Assembly: GCF_014117265.1 (NCBI RefSeq)
Contig: NZ_CP059833.1
Span: 2,139,069 to 2,203,068, forward strand
Direction: 5' to 3'
Origin: Corynebacterium hindlerae
GTDB lineage: Bacteria; Actinomycetota; Actinomycetes; Mycobacteriales; Mycobacteriaceae
DNA length: 64,000 nt
Within the stretch, counting starts at the first letter, position 1. Every line of letters begins with the position of its first letter. A program made the position numbers and the translations under genes. Below the pieces are notes generated by a model. That model did no database searches. It saw only the letters and a program-made list of their open reading frames with translations, and was not told the DNA's origin. Below are positions 7,452 through 16,477 of this stretch, one piece after another.

Positions 7452-8618
7452 ATGAAGAGGTCCGTCGGGGCGGTTGTTGTCGCACTGATTTCGGTAGTGG
7501 CATTGGCTGGCTGCACCATTGATCGCGGTGATAGCGGGGCCGGGGAGCAGGGGGCTGATAGGGAGCAGGCAGCGGTCGTCGAAAAGCTGCCACCTGCGAT
7601 TTCGGTTGAGGACGGCGCGCAGGGGGTGAGCCCCGCGAAGGCTGTGACAGTAAAGGCGCTGGATGGCACGCTTACCGACGTCCAGATGACGAATCAAGAC
7701 GGCAAGGTGATCCAGGGAGAGATTTCCCCTGACAACAAGAGTTGGACCACCTCGGAGGTGCTTGGGTACTACCGCACCTACACGGTGACGGCGGAGGGGT
7801 CGAATGGGGCCCTGGCTAAGTCGGTCTTTACCACTCAGAGCCCGGCCGGCACGGCGTATGTGGCGCTTTCCCCGCTCGAAGGTATGAACGTGGGTGTGGG
7901 CCAGAGCATTGGTATGCGGTTCTCATCGCCGATTCAGGATCGTAAGGCGGCGCAGGAAGCAATCACCATCACCACAGAACCCAAGGTTGAGGGGGCTTTC
8001 TACTGGCTGAATGATTATGAGTTGCGTTGGCGTCCGCAGAATTACTGGAATCCGGGAACGTCAGTAAGCGTGAAGGCTGACATTTACGGAGTAGATCTCG
8101 GCGGCGGTGTGTACGGCAGCGAGGATAACGCTACTTCCTTCAACATTGTTGGCGGCTACACTGCTGTGGTTGATGACAGCACTAAAACCATGAGCATTTA
8201 CGACGGTGACGCCGTCATCAAGACGATGCCGGTTTCGCTCGGTTCCTCGCAGTGGCCAACCCCCAACGGCGTGTACATCATCGGCGATTCCTACCCGGAA
8301 ATGGTCATGGACTCGACCACTTACGGCCTCGCTCTTGATGCGGGCGGCTACAAAACTAAAGTTCAATACGCCACCCAGATGAGCTACTCCGGTATTTTCG
8401 TTCACGCTGCCCCATGGTCTGTGTGGGCGCAGGGTAGCCAAAACACCTCACACGGCTGCATCAACGTGTCCACGGAAAACGCAGCCTGGTTCCAACAGAA
8501 CTTCAAGCGCGGTGACATCGTTACCGTGAAGAACACCATCGGTGGCACCCTGTCCGGCTACGACGGACTCGGCGACTGGAACATCCCGTGGGAGGAGTGG
8601 AGCGCAGGAAACGCTTAA
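7452..8618 (+). CDS. L,D-transpeptidase lipoprotein (YkuD domain)
   Basis: A 388-residue lipoprotein; the signal peptide ends in the lipobox LAGC with Cys at about residue 21. Two immunoglobulin-like domains (about 45-240) precede the YkuD catalytic domain (about 245-370). The catalytic signature is visible: [10 protein letters not shown], then [15 protein letters not shown] with the nucleophilic Cys. These enzymes make 3-3 cross-links in peptidoglycan outside the membrane and resist most beta-lactams. The layout matches the LdtMt2/LppS class of mycolic-acid bacteria. CGGAGGA precedes the ATG. Confidence 0.92.
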   Translation: MKRSVGAVVVALISVVALAGCTIDRGDSGAGEQGADREQAAVVEKLPPAISVEDGAQGVSPAKAVTVKALDGTLTDVQMTNQDGKVIQGEISPDNKSWTTSEVLGYYRTYTVTAEGSNGALAKSVFTTQSPAGTAYVALSPLEGMNVGVGQSIGMRFSSPIQDRKAAQEAITITTEPKVEGAFYWLNDYELRWRPQNYWNPGTSVSVKADIYGVDLGGGVYGSEDNATSFNIVGGYTAVVDDSTKTMSIYDGDAVIKTMPVSLGSSQWPTPNGVYIIGDSYPEMVMDSTTYGLALDAGGYKTKVQYATQMSYSGIFVHAAPWSVWAQGSQNTSHGCINVSTENAAWFQQNFKRGDIVTVKNTIGGTLSGYDGLGDWNIPWEEWSAGNA

Positions 8619-9307
8619 CCCTTCAAGGCCTCCATAATGGGGGCCTGTTCTTTTTCTGCCTCATCCACCACCAGCTGCGCGGCAGCCTGCAGCTCCGGGT
8701 TAAATCCCTTGCCGAGGTGCTGCTGCGCGGAAGTCACCGCGCCCGCTATGTTGCCCTGCAGCAAATTGAGGTACCGGTTCTCCAGATCCTTCCCGTGCAT
8801 CGAATGCAACTGGTCCACGTCCGCCTGGGTCGGAATCCCAATCGGTGCTGGTGGGAACAGCACCTCGGGTGAGGTGGTAATGCCCCAGGTGGTGAGGAGC
8901 TGTTCTTGGGTGGCTAGCCGGGCGGAATGTTTCTGACTCACACGGGTAGCGATATCTTTCGCTTCGGGCGAGATATTGTCGGCAGCCAAGAGGATCTCGG
9001 AGGTGGACACGATACGCCGGCTGCGGACCACGGACTCCGCAAGATACATCACGTCGACAGTGTTGAAATCTGTCTCTCGTGGCACCTCATCGACGGCCCC
9101 CGGGCGTGGCGTGGCAGAAGAAGGCTTCATAGAAGGGGTAGCTGAGGGAGACGGCGTCGGGGCACTGAACATAGGCGTGGCTGACGCCTGTGTGGGCGTA
9201 ACGACGGTGATCGGCTTCGCTCCTTCCGAAGCCACAGGCGTCTCCTGGGACCCACACCCCGTGAGAACTACTGCTGGCATCACAACAGCGAAAAACGCTC
9301 TGTTCAT
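8615..9307 (-). CDS. Lipoprotein with helical C-terminal domain (DUF305-like)
   Basis: ATG 9307 with AGGAAGG upstream gives a 230-residue lipoprotein, lipobox LTGC. A Pro/Ser/Thr-rich linker (about 25-80) leads to a helical domain with [39 protein letters not shown] and [18 protein letters not shown]. The spaced Met/His residues resemble DUF305 and ferritin-like bundles, but the fit is loose. The in-frame start at 9364 is rejected because it would bury the signal peptide. It converges with the L,D-transpeptidase gene, stops overlapping by four bases. Confidence 0.75.
   Translation of the reverse strand: MNRAFFAVVMPAVVLTGCGSQETPVASEGAKPITVVTPTQASATPMFSAPTPSPSATPSMKPSSATPRPGAVDEVPRETDFNTVDVMYLAESVVRSRRIVSTSEILLAADNISPEAKDIATRVSQKHSARLATQEQLLTTWGITTSPEVLFPPAPIGIPTQADVDQLHSMHGKDLENRYLNLLQGNIAGAVTSAQQHLGKGFNPELQAAAQLVVDEAEKEQAPIMEALKG
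8626..8655 (+). terminator. Terminator of the L,D-transpeptidase gene
   Basis: AGGCCTCC/GGGGGCCT with one G-T pair and loop ATAAT, followed by GTTCTTTTT. It lies inside the 3' end of the convergent lipoprotein gene. Confidence 0.65.
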
Positions 9308-9423
9308 TTGCCACCTTCCTGTACAAAAGCTTCGTTGATGTCGAATGTACTGAAAAAACAGCACCTACGGCACAAAACTGATGGTAGTCCCAGGGAAGTC
9401 TTAACTCAGACGTAAAGATATGC

Positions 9424-9453
9424 AAAACCCGCCCTCAACATGAGAGGGCGGGT
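9424..9453 (-). terminator. Terminator of tRNA-His
   Basis: ACCCGCCCTC (9427-9436) pairs with GAGGGCGGGT (9444-9453); TTTT follows on the minus strand. Confidence 0.8.
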
Positions 9454-9461
9454 CACTTTGG

Positions 9462-9535
9462 GGTGGCTGACGGGACTCGAACCCGCGACACCCAGGATCA
9501 CAACCTGGTGCTCTACCAGCTGAACTACAGCCACC
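9462..9535 (-). tRNA. tRNA-His(GTG)
   Basis: Minus-strand cloverleaf with acceptor GTGGCTG/CAGCCAC, anticodon GTG in loop TTGTGAT, and the extra G-1 at 9535 opposite C73 that is specific to tRNA-His. Confidence 0.95.
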
Positions 9536-9585
9536 ATCGCTGCTGTTTTAAGCAGCGCAGTTCATATTAATGCACGAGTCCAGTT

Positions 9586-10221
9586 TTACAAAAACCGCTG
9601 GTAGTGGTCCACAGCGGAGGCTGCGAAAGCGGTAGCTTCCTCCGTTGTTGGGCCAGGGTCCGCAACGAAGAGGGAACGGCGATAGTAGTCGAGCTCGCGG
9701 ATGGATTCGACGATGTCATTGAGCGCCCGGTGAGACATCCCCTTCTCGGGCTGTGCGAAGTAGACCCGCGGGTACCAACGGCGCGCGAGTTCTTTCACGG
9801 AGGACACATCGACCATCCGGTAATGCAATGCCTGGTCAAGACGCGGCATGTATTCCCGGATAAAAGTGCGGTCAGTTGCAATCGAATTGCCAGCCAGGGG
9901 AGCGGGGTGGTCGGGGGAGCAGTGTTCTTCGATGAGCGCAAGCACGGCGTCCTCGGCATCCGTCAGGGACAAGGTTGAGGAGCTAATGGCGTCGATAAGC
10001 CCGTTGCTTGTGTGCATATTCCGCACGTAGTCGTCCATTTCGGCCAGCTCTGCCTCGGTGGCATGGACGACGAGGTCGACGCCGCTGCCGAGGATATTGA
10101 GGTTGGCGTCGGTGACGAGCGCTGCGACCTCGACGATCACATGGTGCTTCGGGTCCAGCCCCGTCATCTCCAGGTCAATCCAGACGAGGCGGTCATTTTT
10201 CATGGGAATAGGGTCAGTCAT
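9586..10221 (-). CDS. orn: Oligoribonuclease
   Basis: A 211-residue DEDDh 3'-5' exonuclease that degrades two- to five-base RNAs. Exo I is [11 protein letters not shown] with the first Asp and Glu; Exo II falls around [15 protein letters not shown]; Exo III is [17 protein letters not shown] with the catalytic His and Asp. Length is slightly above the usual 180-200 residues because of a C-terminal extension. The start is directly adjacent to the stop of the upstream SDR gene (TAG then ATG), so both are in one operon. Confidence 0.96.
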   Translation of the reverse strand: MTDPIPMKNDRLVWIDLEMTGLDPKHHVIVEVAALVTDANLNILGSGVDLVVHATEAELAEMDDYVRNMHTSNGLIDAISSSTLSLTDAEDAVLALIEEHCSPDHPAPLAGNSIATDRTFIREYMPRLDQALHYRMVDVSSVKELARRWYPRVYFAQPEKGMSHRALNDIVESIRELDYYRRSLFVADPGPTTEEATAFAASAVDHYQRFL

Positions 10222-11022
10222 CTAGCTCATCTTCTTGTAAAAATTGCCAAGGATAGGTGCCACCAGTCGCGTAGGTCCGACGTTGGTGACCACCTCCATA
10301 ATTTTCGCGAGCGGGCCTGGCACGACCCGACGCTTACCCGCAGCCATCGCCTCGAGGGTCTCCCGCGAACAGGACTCATAGGTGGTCCACAGCGCATCGG
10401 GGACGACGCGATCCACAATCGACTGCTGGTCCTCCGGAATCACCGCATCCCGGACCGGCCCCGGAGCCAGAAGTGTGCACGTCACACCCGTGCCACGCAG
10501 CTCATAATGCAAAGCCTCGGTGAACTTATTCAGTCCCGACTTGGTGAAAATGTAGGTGGCGTTGTTCGGGATCACCATGTCGCCCGCCAACGACCCTACG
10601 TTGCAGATTGCGCCTTCATTTCGAGGCAGCATCTGATCGAGAGCAGCACGGGTCAGCTCCAAACATGCAGTGGCATTGAGATGGAACTGCGTGAGCTCAT
10701 AATCCCAGGACTGCTCCATAAAAGGACCGAAAGAGGCGATACCCGCGGAATTAATCAGAATGTTGATCTCGCGCGAGTGCATGTGCTCGATGAGTGCGCG
10801 CCGGGCGTTGTGTTCAGCCAGATCGCAGGCGTACACCTCCGCAGTGATGCCGTACTTTTGTTCGAGTTCAGCGGAAAACTCTGTGAGCACATCTTCACGA
10901 CGCGCCACCAAAATCAAGTTGTGACCCATGTCAGCAAGGTCGCGCGCCATCGCCATACCAATACCTTGACTAGCGCCAGTCACGAGCGCACGGGCGGTGG
11001 GGCTGGGGTGTGGAAGAGCCAT
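10222..11022 (-). CDS. cmrA: Short-chain dehydrogenase, probable mycolate reductase CmrA
   Basis: From ATG 11022, preceded by AAGGAGAACG, the product has 266 residues. It shows the SDR signature: TGASQGIGMAMA for NADPH binding, NSAGIASFG, catalytic Ser in CNVGSLAG and YIFTK for the Tyr-Lys pair. The neighbour orn is also next to the mycolate reductase homologue Rv2509 in M. tuberculosis, and C. glutamicum CmrA reduces the 3-oxo mycolate precursor to mature mycolate. The assignment combines family and synteny. The upstream in-frame start at 11055 lacks a ribosome binding site. Confidence 0.85.
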   Translation of the reverse strand: MALPHPSPTARALVTGASQGIGMAMARDLADMGHNLILVARREDVLTEFSAELEQKYGITAEVYACDLAEHNARRALIEHMHSREINILINSAGIASFGPFMEQSWDYELTQFHLNATACLELTRAALDQMLPRNEGAICNVGSLAGDMVIPNNATYIFTKSGLNKFTEALHYELRGTGVTCTLLAPGPVRDAVIPEDQQSIVDRVVPDALWTTYESCSRETLEAMAAGKRRVVPGPLAKIMEVVTNVGPTRLVAPILGNFYKKMS

Positions 11023-11165
11023 CGTTCTCCTTGATCGTCGGGGTGCTGCACCCATCTTAACCGCGCTTGCTTCACGACGGATTCGTCAGTTTCTTAGGCA
11101 ACTGAGCCGAATTGGGGTTAATCTGTTATCAATTCTTGATCATCGATCGATTGGACTTCCATCCC

Positions 11166-11684
11166 ATGCGTTTAGCTCGCCTCTTTGCCCCGATCCTGGC
11201 TACCGCGATTGTAGCCGGGGGAGCCGCACCTGCTCACGCGCAGGTCATGGGCAGTTCGCAGCTCCCACCACTGCCAGCAATCCAGCTGCCAACTTTCCAA
11301 CTTTCACCACTGCCAGCAGGTTCCTCTGTTCCTGGTGTGACTGCAGCTCCTATCACCGGCAATGCGCTGCTGGACCCCGTGCTGGCTGAACTGAATGCAC
11401 GTCGTGTAGCTGCAGGCCTGCAGCCCTTCACCTACGACTTTGGTCTTGGGGAAACCGCCTACAACCATGCCGTTTACCTGAACAACATCCACACAATGGA
11501 TCACAGTGGCCTATTTATGGAGGTCATTGCCCGCGTGCCGAATTTGGGAATGGCTGTTCCGATGTGGATCGACTCCCCACCTCACCACGAGGTTTTGATG
11601 GACGGCACCCTGTCACGAGTGGGGTTTGGGCTGGTGTTTGACCAGTCTGAGGGCCGTTGGATTCTGGTGGCGCAGTTCACTTAG
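11166..11684 (+). CDS. Secreted CAP/SCP-domain protein
   Basis: ATG 11166 gives a 172-residue protein with a signal peptide ending AHA-Q. A Pro-rich linker with repeated LPPLPAIQLP and LSPLPAG precedes a CAP-type domain: LNARRVAAGLQPFTYDFGLGETAYNHAV, then MDHSG, then WIDSPPHHEVLMDGTLSRVGFG. The His and Glu positions of the CAP cavity are mostly present, though the domain is short. Secreted CAP proteins in actinobacteria have largely unknown roles. The upstream start at 11112 would hide the signal peptide. Confidence 0.8.
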   Translation: MRLARLFAPILATAIVAGGAAPAHAQVMGSSQLPPLPAIQLPTFQLSPLPAGSSVPGVTAAPITGNALLDPVLAELNARRVAAGLQPFTYDFGLGETAYNHAVYLNNIHTMDHSGLFMEVIARVPNLGMAVPMWIDSPPHHEVLMDGTLSRVGFGLVFDQSEGRWILVAQFT

Positions 11685-11792
11685 TTACCCTGCGCGTCGA
11701 AAAGCGTGATGCTAGTCTCGCAGCCATAATCCCTGAAATTTGGAGAATAGGACAGTATTCCGCCCTGCTAAGCATGGTTAAACAAGATATGT

Positions 11793-12467
11793 TTGGCGCA
11801 CTCCTCGAACGCTCATTGGGGGCCGAACTATCAGGCGGCATACGACAGAGGAGTGCTCACTTTCGCCTCGGACCGTGGCCGAGTGTACTGCGACACGTAC
11901 CCGGTCGCCTCGATTGCAGTGGATCCCGCCACGCTGCTGTGGCGTTGGTCGCCCATGATCGAAGGCGAAGAGGAGTATTTCCGTCCCGAGGCATCGCACG
12001 GCTACCGTGCTTTCGGTGAGCAGTGCAACTTTTCCAGCTTCACAACGCAGGAGGTCCCTTACGAAGTAGTTAATGACGTCGCGAACACTATCGCTAACCT
12101 CGGCAATGACGTCATCAACACAGGGTTTTTTATCTTCGGCCCTGAAGCGAACTTCTACCAAGCGGCCTTCAACAATGCTGGATCACGCGTGGTATGGAAA
12201 TTGGACAATATTCGCGATGATGCCGGTCCATTAACTGTCCCTAGCCCAGACCTGAACACCTTGCTCACAAAAATTCCGCGTTATTTGCCGTTGGTTGATG
12301 ACCCGGAGTGGTCACTCAAAGGAGTCGCAAGCCACTTCAAAGGGGTGGAGTGCGCGATCGAACGCTTCCCGTCGGATCGTCGCATTGTAGCTACTTACAC
12401 GCTGAGTGACGGAGCACAACACGAAGTTCAGGTCACACAGGATGAACAGGGGCGGATAACGAACTGA
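11793..12467 (+). CDS. DUF6882-like protein, start uncertain
   Basis: Frame open from 11772; the first usable start is TTG 11793. The protein contains HWGPNYQAAYDRGVLTFASD and DPATLLWRWS, resembling the DUF6882 pattern W-x-D-x-G-x-L-x-F followed by W-x-W. No ATG or ribosome binding site fits this frame. In another frame ATG 11774 starts MVKQDMFGALLER, which looks like the missing N-terminus, so a one-base frameshift near 11815 is possible. The C-terminus (QVTQDEQGRITN) looks natural. Function unknown. Confidence 0.6.
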   Translation: MAHSSNAHWGPNYQAAYDRGVLTFASDRGRVYCDTYPVASIAVDPATLLWRWSPMIEGEEEYFRPEASHGYRAFGEQCNFSSFTTQEVPYEVVNDVANTIANLGNDVINTGFFIFGPEANFYQAAFNNAGSRVVWKLDNIRDDAGPLTVPSPDLNTLLTKIPRYLPLVDDPEWSLKGVASHFKGVECAIERFPSDRRIVATYTLSDGAQHEVQVTQDEQGRITN

Positions 12468-12524
12468 GGTTACCCTCGAGTAGTGGACACCCAATTAGTA
12501 CGGATGTTGTGTCCGTAGGAGAGG

Positions 12525-12842
12525 ATGTTCATTATGAGTCAGCAACGCAAGAGGTTTACTCCGGAGTATCGGAAGGAAGCCGCGCGGCTTGTCATCGAGT
12601 CGGGCCGGCCGATCGTCCGAGTCGCTGAGGAGATCGGAGTCAGTGCCGGACTGCTGGGTAGGTGGGTCAAAAATGAGCGTGAGCGCCAGGGCAATGAAGA
12701 CGGCATGAGCGCGGCTGACCTTCGTGCTGAAAACGTGAGATTGCGCCGTGAGCTTGCCGAAGCGCGGTTAGATAACGAGTTTTTGTCAAAAGCCACAGCC
12801 TTCTTCGCTGCGAAGCAACGCGAGAAGAAAAGTTCCAGCTAA
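12525..12842 (+). CDS. IS3-family transposase OrfA
   Basis: A 105-residue protein with a helix-turn-helix of the HTH_Tnp_1 class (RKRFTPEYRKEAARLVIES, then VAEEIGVSAGLLGRWV) and a leucine-zipper segment (LRAENVRLRRELAEARLDN). It binds the element ends. ATG 12534 (MSQQRKRF) is an equally possible start. The sequence AAGAAAAG close to the stop may allow a -1 frameshift into orfB; the stop also overlaps the orfB start as TAATG. Confidence 0.93.
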   Translation: MFIMSQQRKRFTPEYRKEAARLVIESGRPIVRVAEEIGVSAGLLGRWVKNERERQGNEDGMSAADLRAENVRLRRELAEARLDNEFLSKATAFFAAKQREKKSSS

Positions 12843-13750
12843 TGCAGCAGGAGAAGGCGACCTTCAGCATTAAGCGCATGGCGAGGCTTCTCGAAGTGTC
12901 TCGTTCCGGCTTCTATGGCTGGGTGAAGAGGGACAAGGCCAAGCGTAGGGGTAAAGACCCGCGTCAGTCATTTATCGAGAACCTCGACCAGCAGATTTAC
13001 ACGGCTTGGGAGGACTCCGACGAAGTCTATGGTGCACCTCGTGTCACAGCGAAACTTGCCGAGCAGGGCATCAAGGTCAACAAGAAGACCGTAGCCAAGC
13101 GGATGAAAGCCATGGGTATCGAAGGAATCTCCCCGAGGATGTTCACTCCTGTCACGACAATCCAGTCTAAGAGGAAGGCGACACTGCCTGACCTGGTCAA
13201 GCGTGCGTTTGATGCAGGTGAGCTCAACCGCGTATGGCTGAGTGATATTACGTATCTGCGTACCGGTGAGGGCTGGTTGTACCTGTGTGCGGTTCGCGAT
13301 GGTCATTCCCGGCGTGTAATTGGCTGGGCAATGGATCGAACCCAGTCTGCCGATCTGGTTGAGCGTGCGCTACGGATGGCGCACACGCTGCGCGGCGAGG
13401 TACCTGATGGTGTGGTGTTTCATGCTGATCGAGGTTCGCAATTCACCAGTGACCAGTTGTGGCAGGTGTGCCAGGAACTCGGAATTGCGCAGTCTGTCGG
13501 CCGCACCGGTGTGTGCTTCGACAATGCGATGTCGGAATCATTTTGGTCGACGTTGAAGACAGAATTCTATGACCGGAAGAAGTGGGCCACCTGCAACGAA
13601 GCACGCAACGCTGTCGCGCAGTGGATCGAGGTGGTCTACAACCGGCGTCGGATTCACTCATCGCTCGGCATGAAGACCCCTGTGGCCTTCGAAAACGCCA
13701 TCAACAATGATCCCACCAAGCCCAACTCGATAACCCCCAAGGCCGCTTAA
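12842..13750 (+). CDS. IS3-family transposase OrfB (DDE integrase core)
   Basis: A 302-residue transposase. An HTH_21 domain (IKRMARLLEVSRSGFYGWV) leads into the rve core. The DDE residues are visible: WLSDITYL, then VVFHADRGSQFTSDQL, then NAMSESFWSTLKTEF. No frameshift or stop interrupts it, so the element may still be mobile. Confidence 0.95.
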   Translation: MQQEKATFSIKRMARLLEVSRSGFYGWVKRDKAKRRGKDPRQSFIENLDQQIYTAWEDSDEVYGAPRVTAKLAEQGIKVNKKTVAKRMKAMGIEGISPRMFTPVTTIQSKRKATLPDLVKRAFDAGELNRVWLSDITYLRTGEGWLYLCAVRDGHSRRVIGWAMDRTQSADLVERALRMAHTLRGEVPDGVVFHADRGSQFTSDQLWQVCQELGIAQSVGRTGVCFDNAMSESFWSTLKTEFYDRKKWATCNEARNAVAQWIEVVYNRRRIHSSLGMKTPVAFENAINNDPTKPNSITPKAA

Positions 13751-13762
13751 CTAACTGTCCAC

Positions 13763-13844
13763 GATTTGCGGGCAGCCCCAGAACATCCAATTGGCGTTTA
13801 ACAATCACTTGGACAGCATGTCGAACGAGCAGCGCGGGGAGTGA
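13763..13844 (+). pseudogene. C-terminal gene remnant cut off by the IS3 element
   Basis: Directly right of the insertion a frame reads QNIQLAFNNHLDSMSNEQRGE and ends at TGA 13842-13844. The composition is protein-like and no start is present, so it seems to be the tail of a gene whose front part was lost at insertion. The parent family is not recognised. Confidence 0.45.
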
Positions 13845-13845
13845 T

Positions 13846-13953
13846 GATAGGGATTTGTCCCGCGTGATAAAACCCTACGCCTACCGGTTTCAAACACCCC
13901 GGCAAACGCGACGGAAGGCGTAGTTTTTAGCAGCGCCCCTACCAATCCCTATC
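13846..13953. terminator. Nested inverted repeats, probable bidirectional terminator
   Basis: Outer arms GATAGGGATT (13846-13855) and AATCCCTATC (13944-13953) match perfectly. Inside, CTACGCCT (13875-13882) pairs with AGGCGTAG (13916-13923), which is followed by TTTTT. Confidence 0.55.
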
Positions 13954-13975
13954 CAACTCCACTAACATCCGTTAC

Positions 13976-14200
13976 ATGAAAGTAGTTAGTGTCGCTGTAG
14001 CCAGCTGCCTGTTCATCGTATCCCTGGCCCTTGGCTACTTCGCTGGTCTGAGCGTCGATGAAACACATTTTGGGGCGCATCAGTGGCACTATCTCGCGTG
14101 GATCATGCCAGCGTTATTCCTGGTTTCCTTAGTATGGGTGTGGCGCGAACGCACTAAAAAGCCCCCCCTGCAGGATTCGAACCTGCGACCTTACGGGTAG
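13976..14200 (+). CDS. Possible small membrane protein
   Basis: A 74-codon frame beginning MKVVSVAVASCLFIVSLALG with two hydrophobic segments (residues 5-24 and 40-56) and a basic end. There is no ribosome binding site, and the last 13 codons read the antisense of tRNA-Arg. It could be a leaderless real gene or a chance frame. Confidence 0.35.
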   Translation: MKVVSVAVASCLFIVSLALGYFAGLSVDETHFGAHQWHYLAWIMPALFLVSLVWVWRERTKKPPLQDSNLRPYG

Positions 14201-14235
14201 AAGCCGTCTGCTCTGATCCGCTGAGCTAAGGAGGG
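14162..14235 (-). tRNA. tRNA-Arg(TCT)
   Basis: Minus-strand cloverleaf, acceptor CCCTCCT/AGGGGGG, D-stem GCTC/GAGC, anticodon loop CTTCTAC giving TCT, T-stem GCAGG/CCTGC. The anticodon stem has one G-A mismatch at its outer pair. GCTTTTT follows the gene and may terminate it. Confidence 0.9.
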
Positions 14236-14332
14236 AGTGGCCCCACACAGGGGCTAACGGGAACTTTACCGCACGCTGGGTAGGGGCCTGCAAATTAGGG
14301 CCTTACCCCTTGCCCGGGGTTAGGGTATTAGC

Positions 14333-16360
14333 ATGACGGAAAAGGTGATCGGGGACAGGCCACGGACCTCGAAGGTGCTCTATGTAATTTTCGCAGCGAC
14401 CGCGGGTGTGGTCGGTGCGGTTATTTCGTGGGCGTTTTTGGGGGCTTCTCTTGCGGCGTTGGGTATTCCAGATCCTGGTCCGCTGACGACGGCGGGGTTG
14501 CCGTTTTTGAGGTCGGCGGGGTTGATGTTGGCTGCGCTTGCGATCGGCTCGTTTATGGCGGCTGCTTTCTTTATCAAGCCGAAGGATTCTGATCTGCAGT
14601 CGACTCTGCTCAGTGTGGATGGGAGTATCGCGGCCCGGACGGGGGCAGTATCAAGTCTGTGCTTCGCGGTGATCGCGCAGCTGATGGTACCGATGTACTT
14701 GTCGGATGTGTCTGGTTCGCCGTTGAAGGACACGTTGAATCCGACGCAGTGGTTGCAGGCGCTGCAATTGGTGTCCACATCGGTGGCATGGCAGGTGACG
14801 GCAGGTTTTGCACTCATCACTGGTCTAGGGGCGCTGACTACCTACCGGTGGATCATGCAGCCGGTGTGGCTCACTGGTGCGATCTTGGCTGTGGTACCGC
14901 TGGGCATGGAAGGTCACTCAGCCACGGGTGGCGATCATGACTATGGCACGAATTCCTACCTTTGGCACCTGATTTTCATGATGTTGTGGGTCGGTGGACT
15001 CATGGCGTTGATTGCGCATGGGCGTCGTAAAGGTCCTGCGTTGGATGTAGCGGTCCGTCGCTACTCTGCGGTGGCGCTGGTGTCGGTGGTGGTGATGGCA
15101 GTGTCGGGCGTGATTAATACGTCGATCCGGATGCACTGGACCGATTTGCTCACCACCGGATACGGGCTGCTGATCTTGGCTAAGACAATCGGGGTGGTGG
15201 TGCTCGCGCTGTTCGGTTTCGTGCACCGTCAGCTCACGATCCCGAAGCTCGCGGACAATAACAAGCTGTTCCGTCGGGTCGCCGCCGTGGAAGTGTTGGT
15301 TATGGGTGCGGTGACGGGCGTGGCGATTTCCTTGGGGCGCACCCCGCCGCCACCGCCACGAAATGTTGACCTCAACACCATGGATATTGAGCTCGGCTAC
15401 AGGCTGTACCAGGAGCCAACATTCTGGAATGTCTGGACTATGTGGCGGTTCGATATTCTCTTTGGGGCCGCCGCGATTATCTTTGCCGTCGGCTACCTGT
15501 GGGCTGTCCTACGGGTCCACAAAAACGGAGGTAGCTGGCCGATTACCCGCACCCTGTGGTTCCTTTTGGGCTGTGCGGTGCTGCTGCTCACGGTATGTTC
15601 CGGTATCGGCATGAACATGCCAGCAACGTTCTCCATGCATATGGTCGGCCACATGATTTTGACGATGGGCGCCCCGGTGGCGTGGGTGCTCGGTGGGCCG
15701 GTGACGCTCTTCCTACAGGCGCTGCGCCCGTCCCCGGATAATCCTGGTCCGCGGGAATGGCTTGAGGTTGCGGTGGATAATCCGTGGCTACGGTTCCTGA
15801 TGAATCCGGCGGTGAACACGATCCAGTTCGTGGTGTTTTTCTACATTCTGTACATCACTCCGCTGTACGAGATCATGATTGATGAGCACGCCGGTCACCT
15901 GATCATGAACGTGGTGTTCCTGTGGTCCGGTTCGTTGTACTACTGGGATCTCATCGGCGTGGATAAGGCTCCGGTGGAGCACAGCCCGATGTCGAAGCTG
16001 GGGTGGCTGACGTTCTCCATGCCGTTCCACCTGTTCTTCGGCGTTTACCTGATGATGGCCACCCAGATCATGGGTGAAGAGTTCTACACCAAGCTCGGCC
16101 TGCCGTGGCATGTGGACCTGCTGCACGACCAGGTCGTCGGTGGTGGCATTTCCTGGGGTTCTGGTCAGTTCCCACTGCTTATCGTATGGGCGGTGCTGAT
16201 TTGGGAATGGTTCGCCGATGACCGGCGCCGTACTACCGAAATGGAGTCGAACCCGCAGGAGGTGGAGGACGATCTGGAGGCCTATAACGCTCAGCTCGCA
16301 GCCTTCCAGCATGGCAAAAATCCGCACGACGATTACTACAGCGAGACCTTCGAACGTTAA
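14333..16360 (+). CDS. CopD-CtaG fusion: copper import and cytochrome oxidase assembly membrane protein
   Basis: A 675-residue integral membrane protein. The N-terminal half (about 1-340) has many hydrophobic helices and a CopD-type region with MEGHSATGGDHDYGTNSYLWHLIFMMLWVGG. The C-terminal half (about 365-620) is of the Caa3-type CtaG class, with MNMPATFSMHMVGHMILTMGAP and PLYEIMIDEHAGHLIMNVVF; Met and His residues there could bind copper. The fusion is characteristic of actinobacteria and should deliver copper to the aa3 oxidase. The C-terminal tail is acidic and cytoplasmic. Confidence 0.9.
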   Translation: MTEKVIGDRPRTSKVLYVIFAATAGVVGAVISWAFLGASLAALGIPDPGPLTTAGLPFLRSAGLMLAALAIGSFMAAAFFIKPKDSDLQSTLLSVDGSIAARTGAVSSLCFAVIAQLMVPMYLSDVSGSPLKDTLNPTQWLQALQLVSTSVAWQVTAGFALITGLGALTTYRWIMQPVWLTGAILAVVPLGMEGHSATGGDHDYGTNSYLWHLIFMMLWVGGLMALIAHGRRKGPALDVAVRRYSAVALVSVVVMAVSGVINTSIRMHWTDLLTTGYGLLILAKTIGVVVLALFGFVHRQLTIPKLADNNKLFRRVAAVEVLVMGAVTGVAISLGRTPPPPPRNVDLNTMDIELGYRLYQEPTFWNVWTMWRFDILFGAAAIIFAVGYLWAVLRVHKNGGSWPITRTLWFLLGCAVLLLTVCSGIGMNMPATFSMHMVGHMILTMGAPVAWVLGGPVTLFLQALRPSPDNPGPREWLEVAVDNPWLRFLMNPAVNTIQFVVFFYILYITPLYEIMIDEHAGHLIMNVVFLWSGSLYYWDLIGVDKAPVEHSPMSKLGWLTFSMPFHLFFGVYLMMATQIMGEEFYTKLGLPWHVDLLHDQVVGGGISWGSGQFPLLIVWAVLIWEWFADDRRRTTEMESNPQEVEDDLEAYNAQLAAFQHGKNPHDDYYSETFER

Positions 16361-16362
16361 AA

Positions 16363-16390
16363 CCTGTGGATAACGCAAGTTATCCACAGG
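16363..16390. promoter_or_regulatory. Palindrome made of two perfect DnaA boxes
   Basis: CCTGTGGATAAC at 16363-16374 and GTTATCCACAGG at 16379-16390 are perfect reverse complements separated by GCAA. Each arm holds the consensus DnaA box TTATCCACA (16365-16373 on minus, 16380-16388 on plus). It lies three bases after the ctaG stop and 87 bases before ssb. Confidence 0.85.
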
Positions 16391-16477
16391 GCGAGCAGCA
16401 GGCTTATCGACGCCTCATTCACCATCTGCCATTGTCAGCTTCGTAACTTGTCACTGAGATACGAAAAGGACCAGACA

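Larger units (their letters stand above)
12483..13762 (+). mobile_element. IS3-family insertion sequence, apparently intact
   Basis: Two overlapping frames, orfA and orfB, lie between imperfect terminal repeats. The left end begins GTGGACACCCAATTAGT at 12483, and the right end read in reverse begins GTGGACAGTTAGT at 13762. No clear target duplication is visible, so the exact borders are uncertain by a few bases. A coding remnant lies directly at the right end. Confidence 0.88.
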
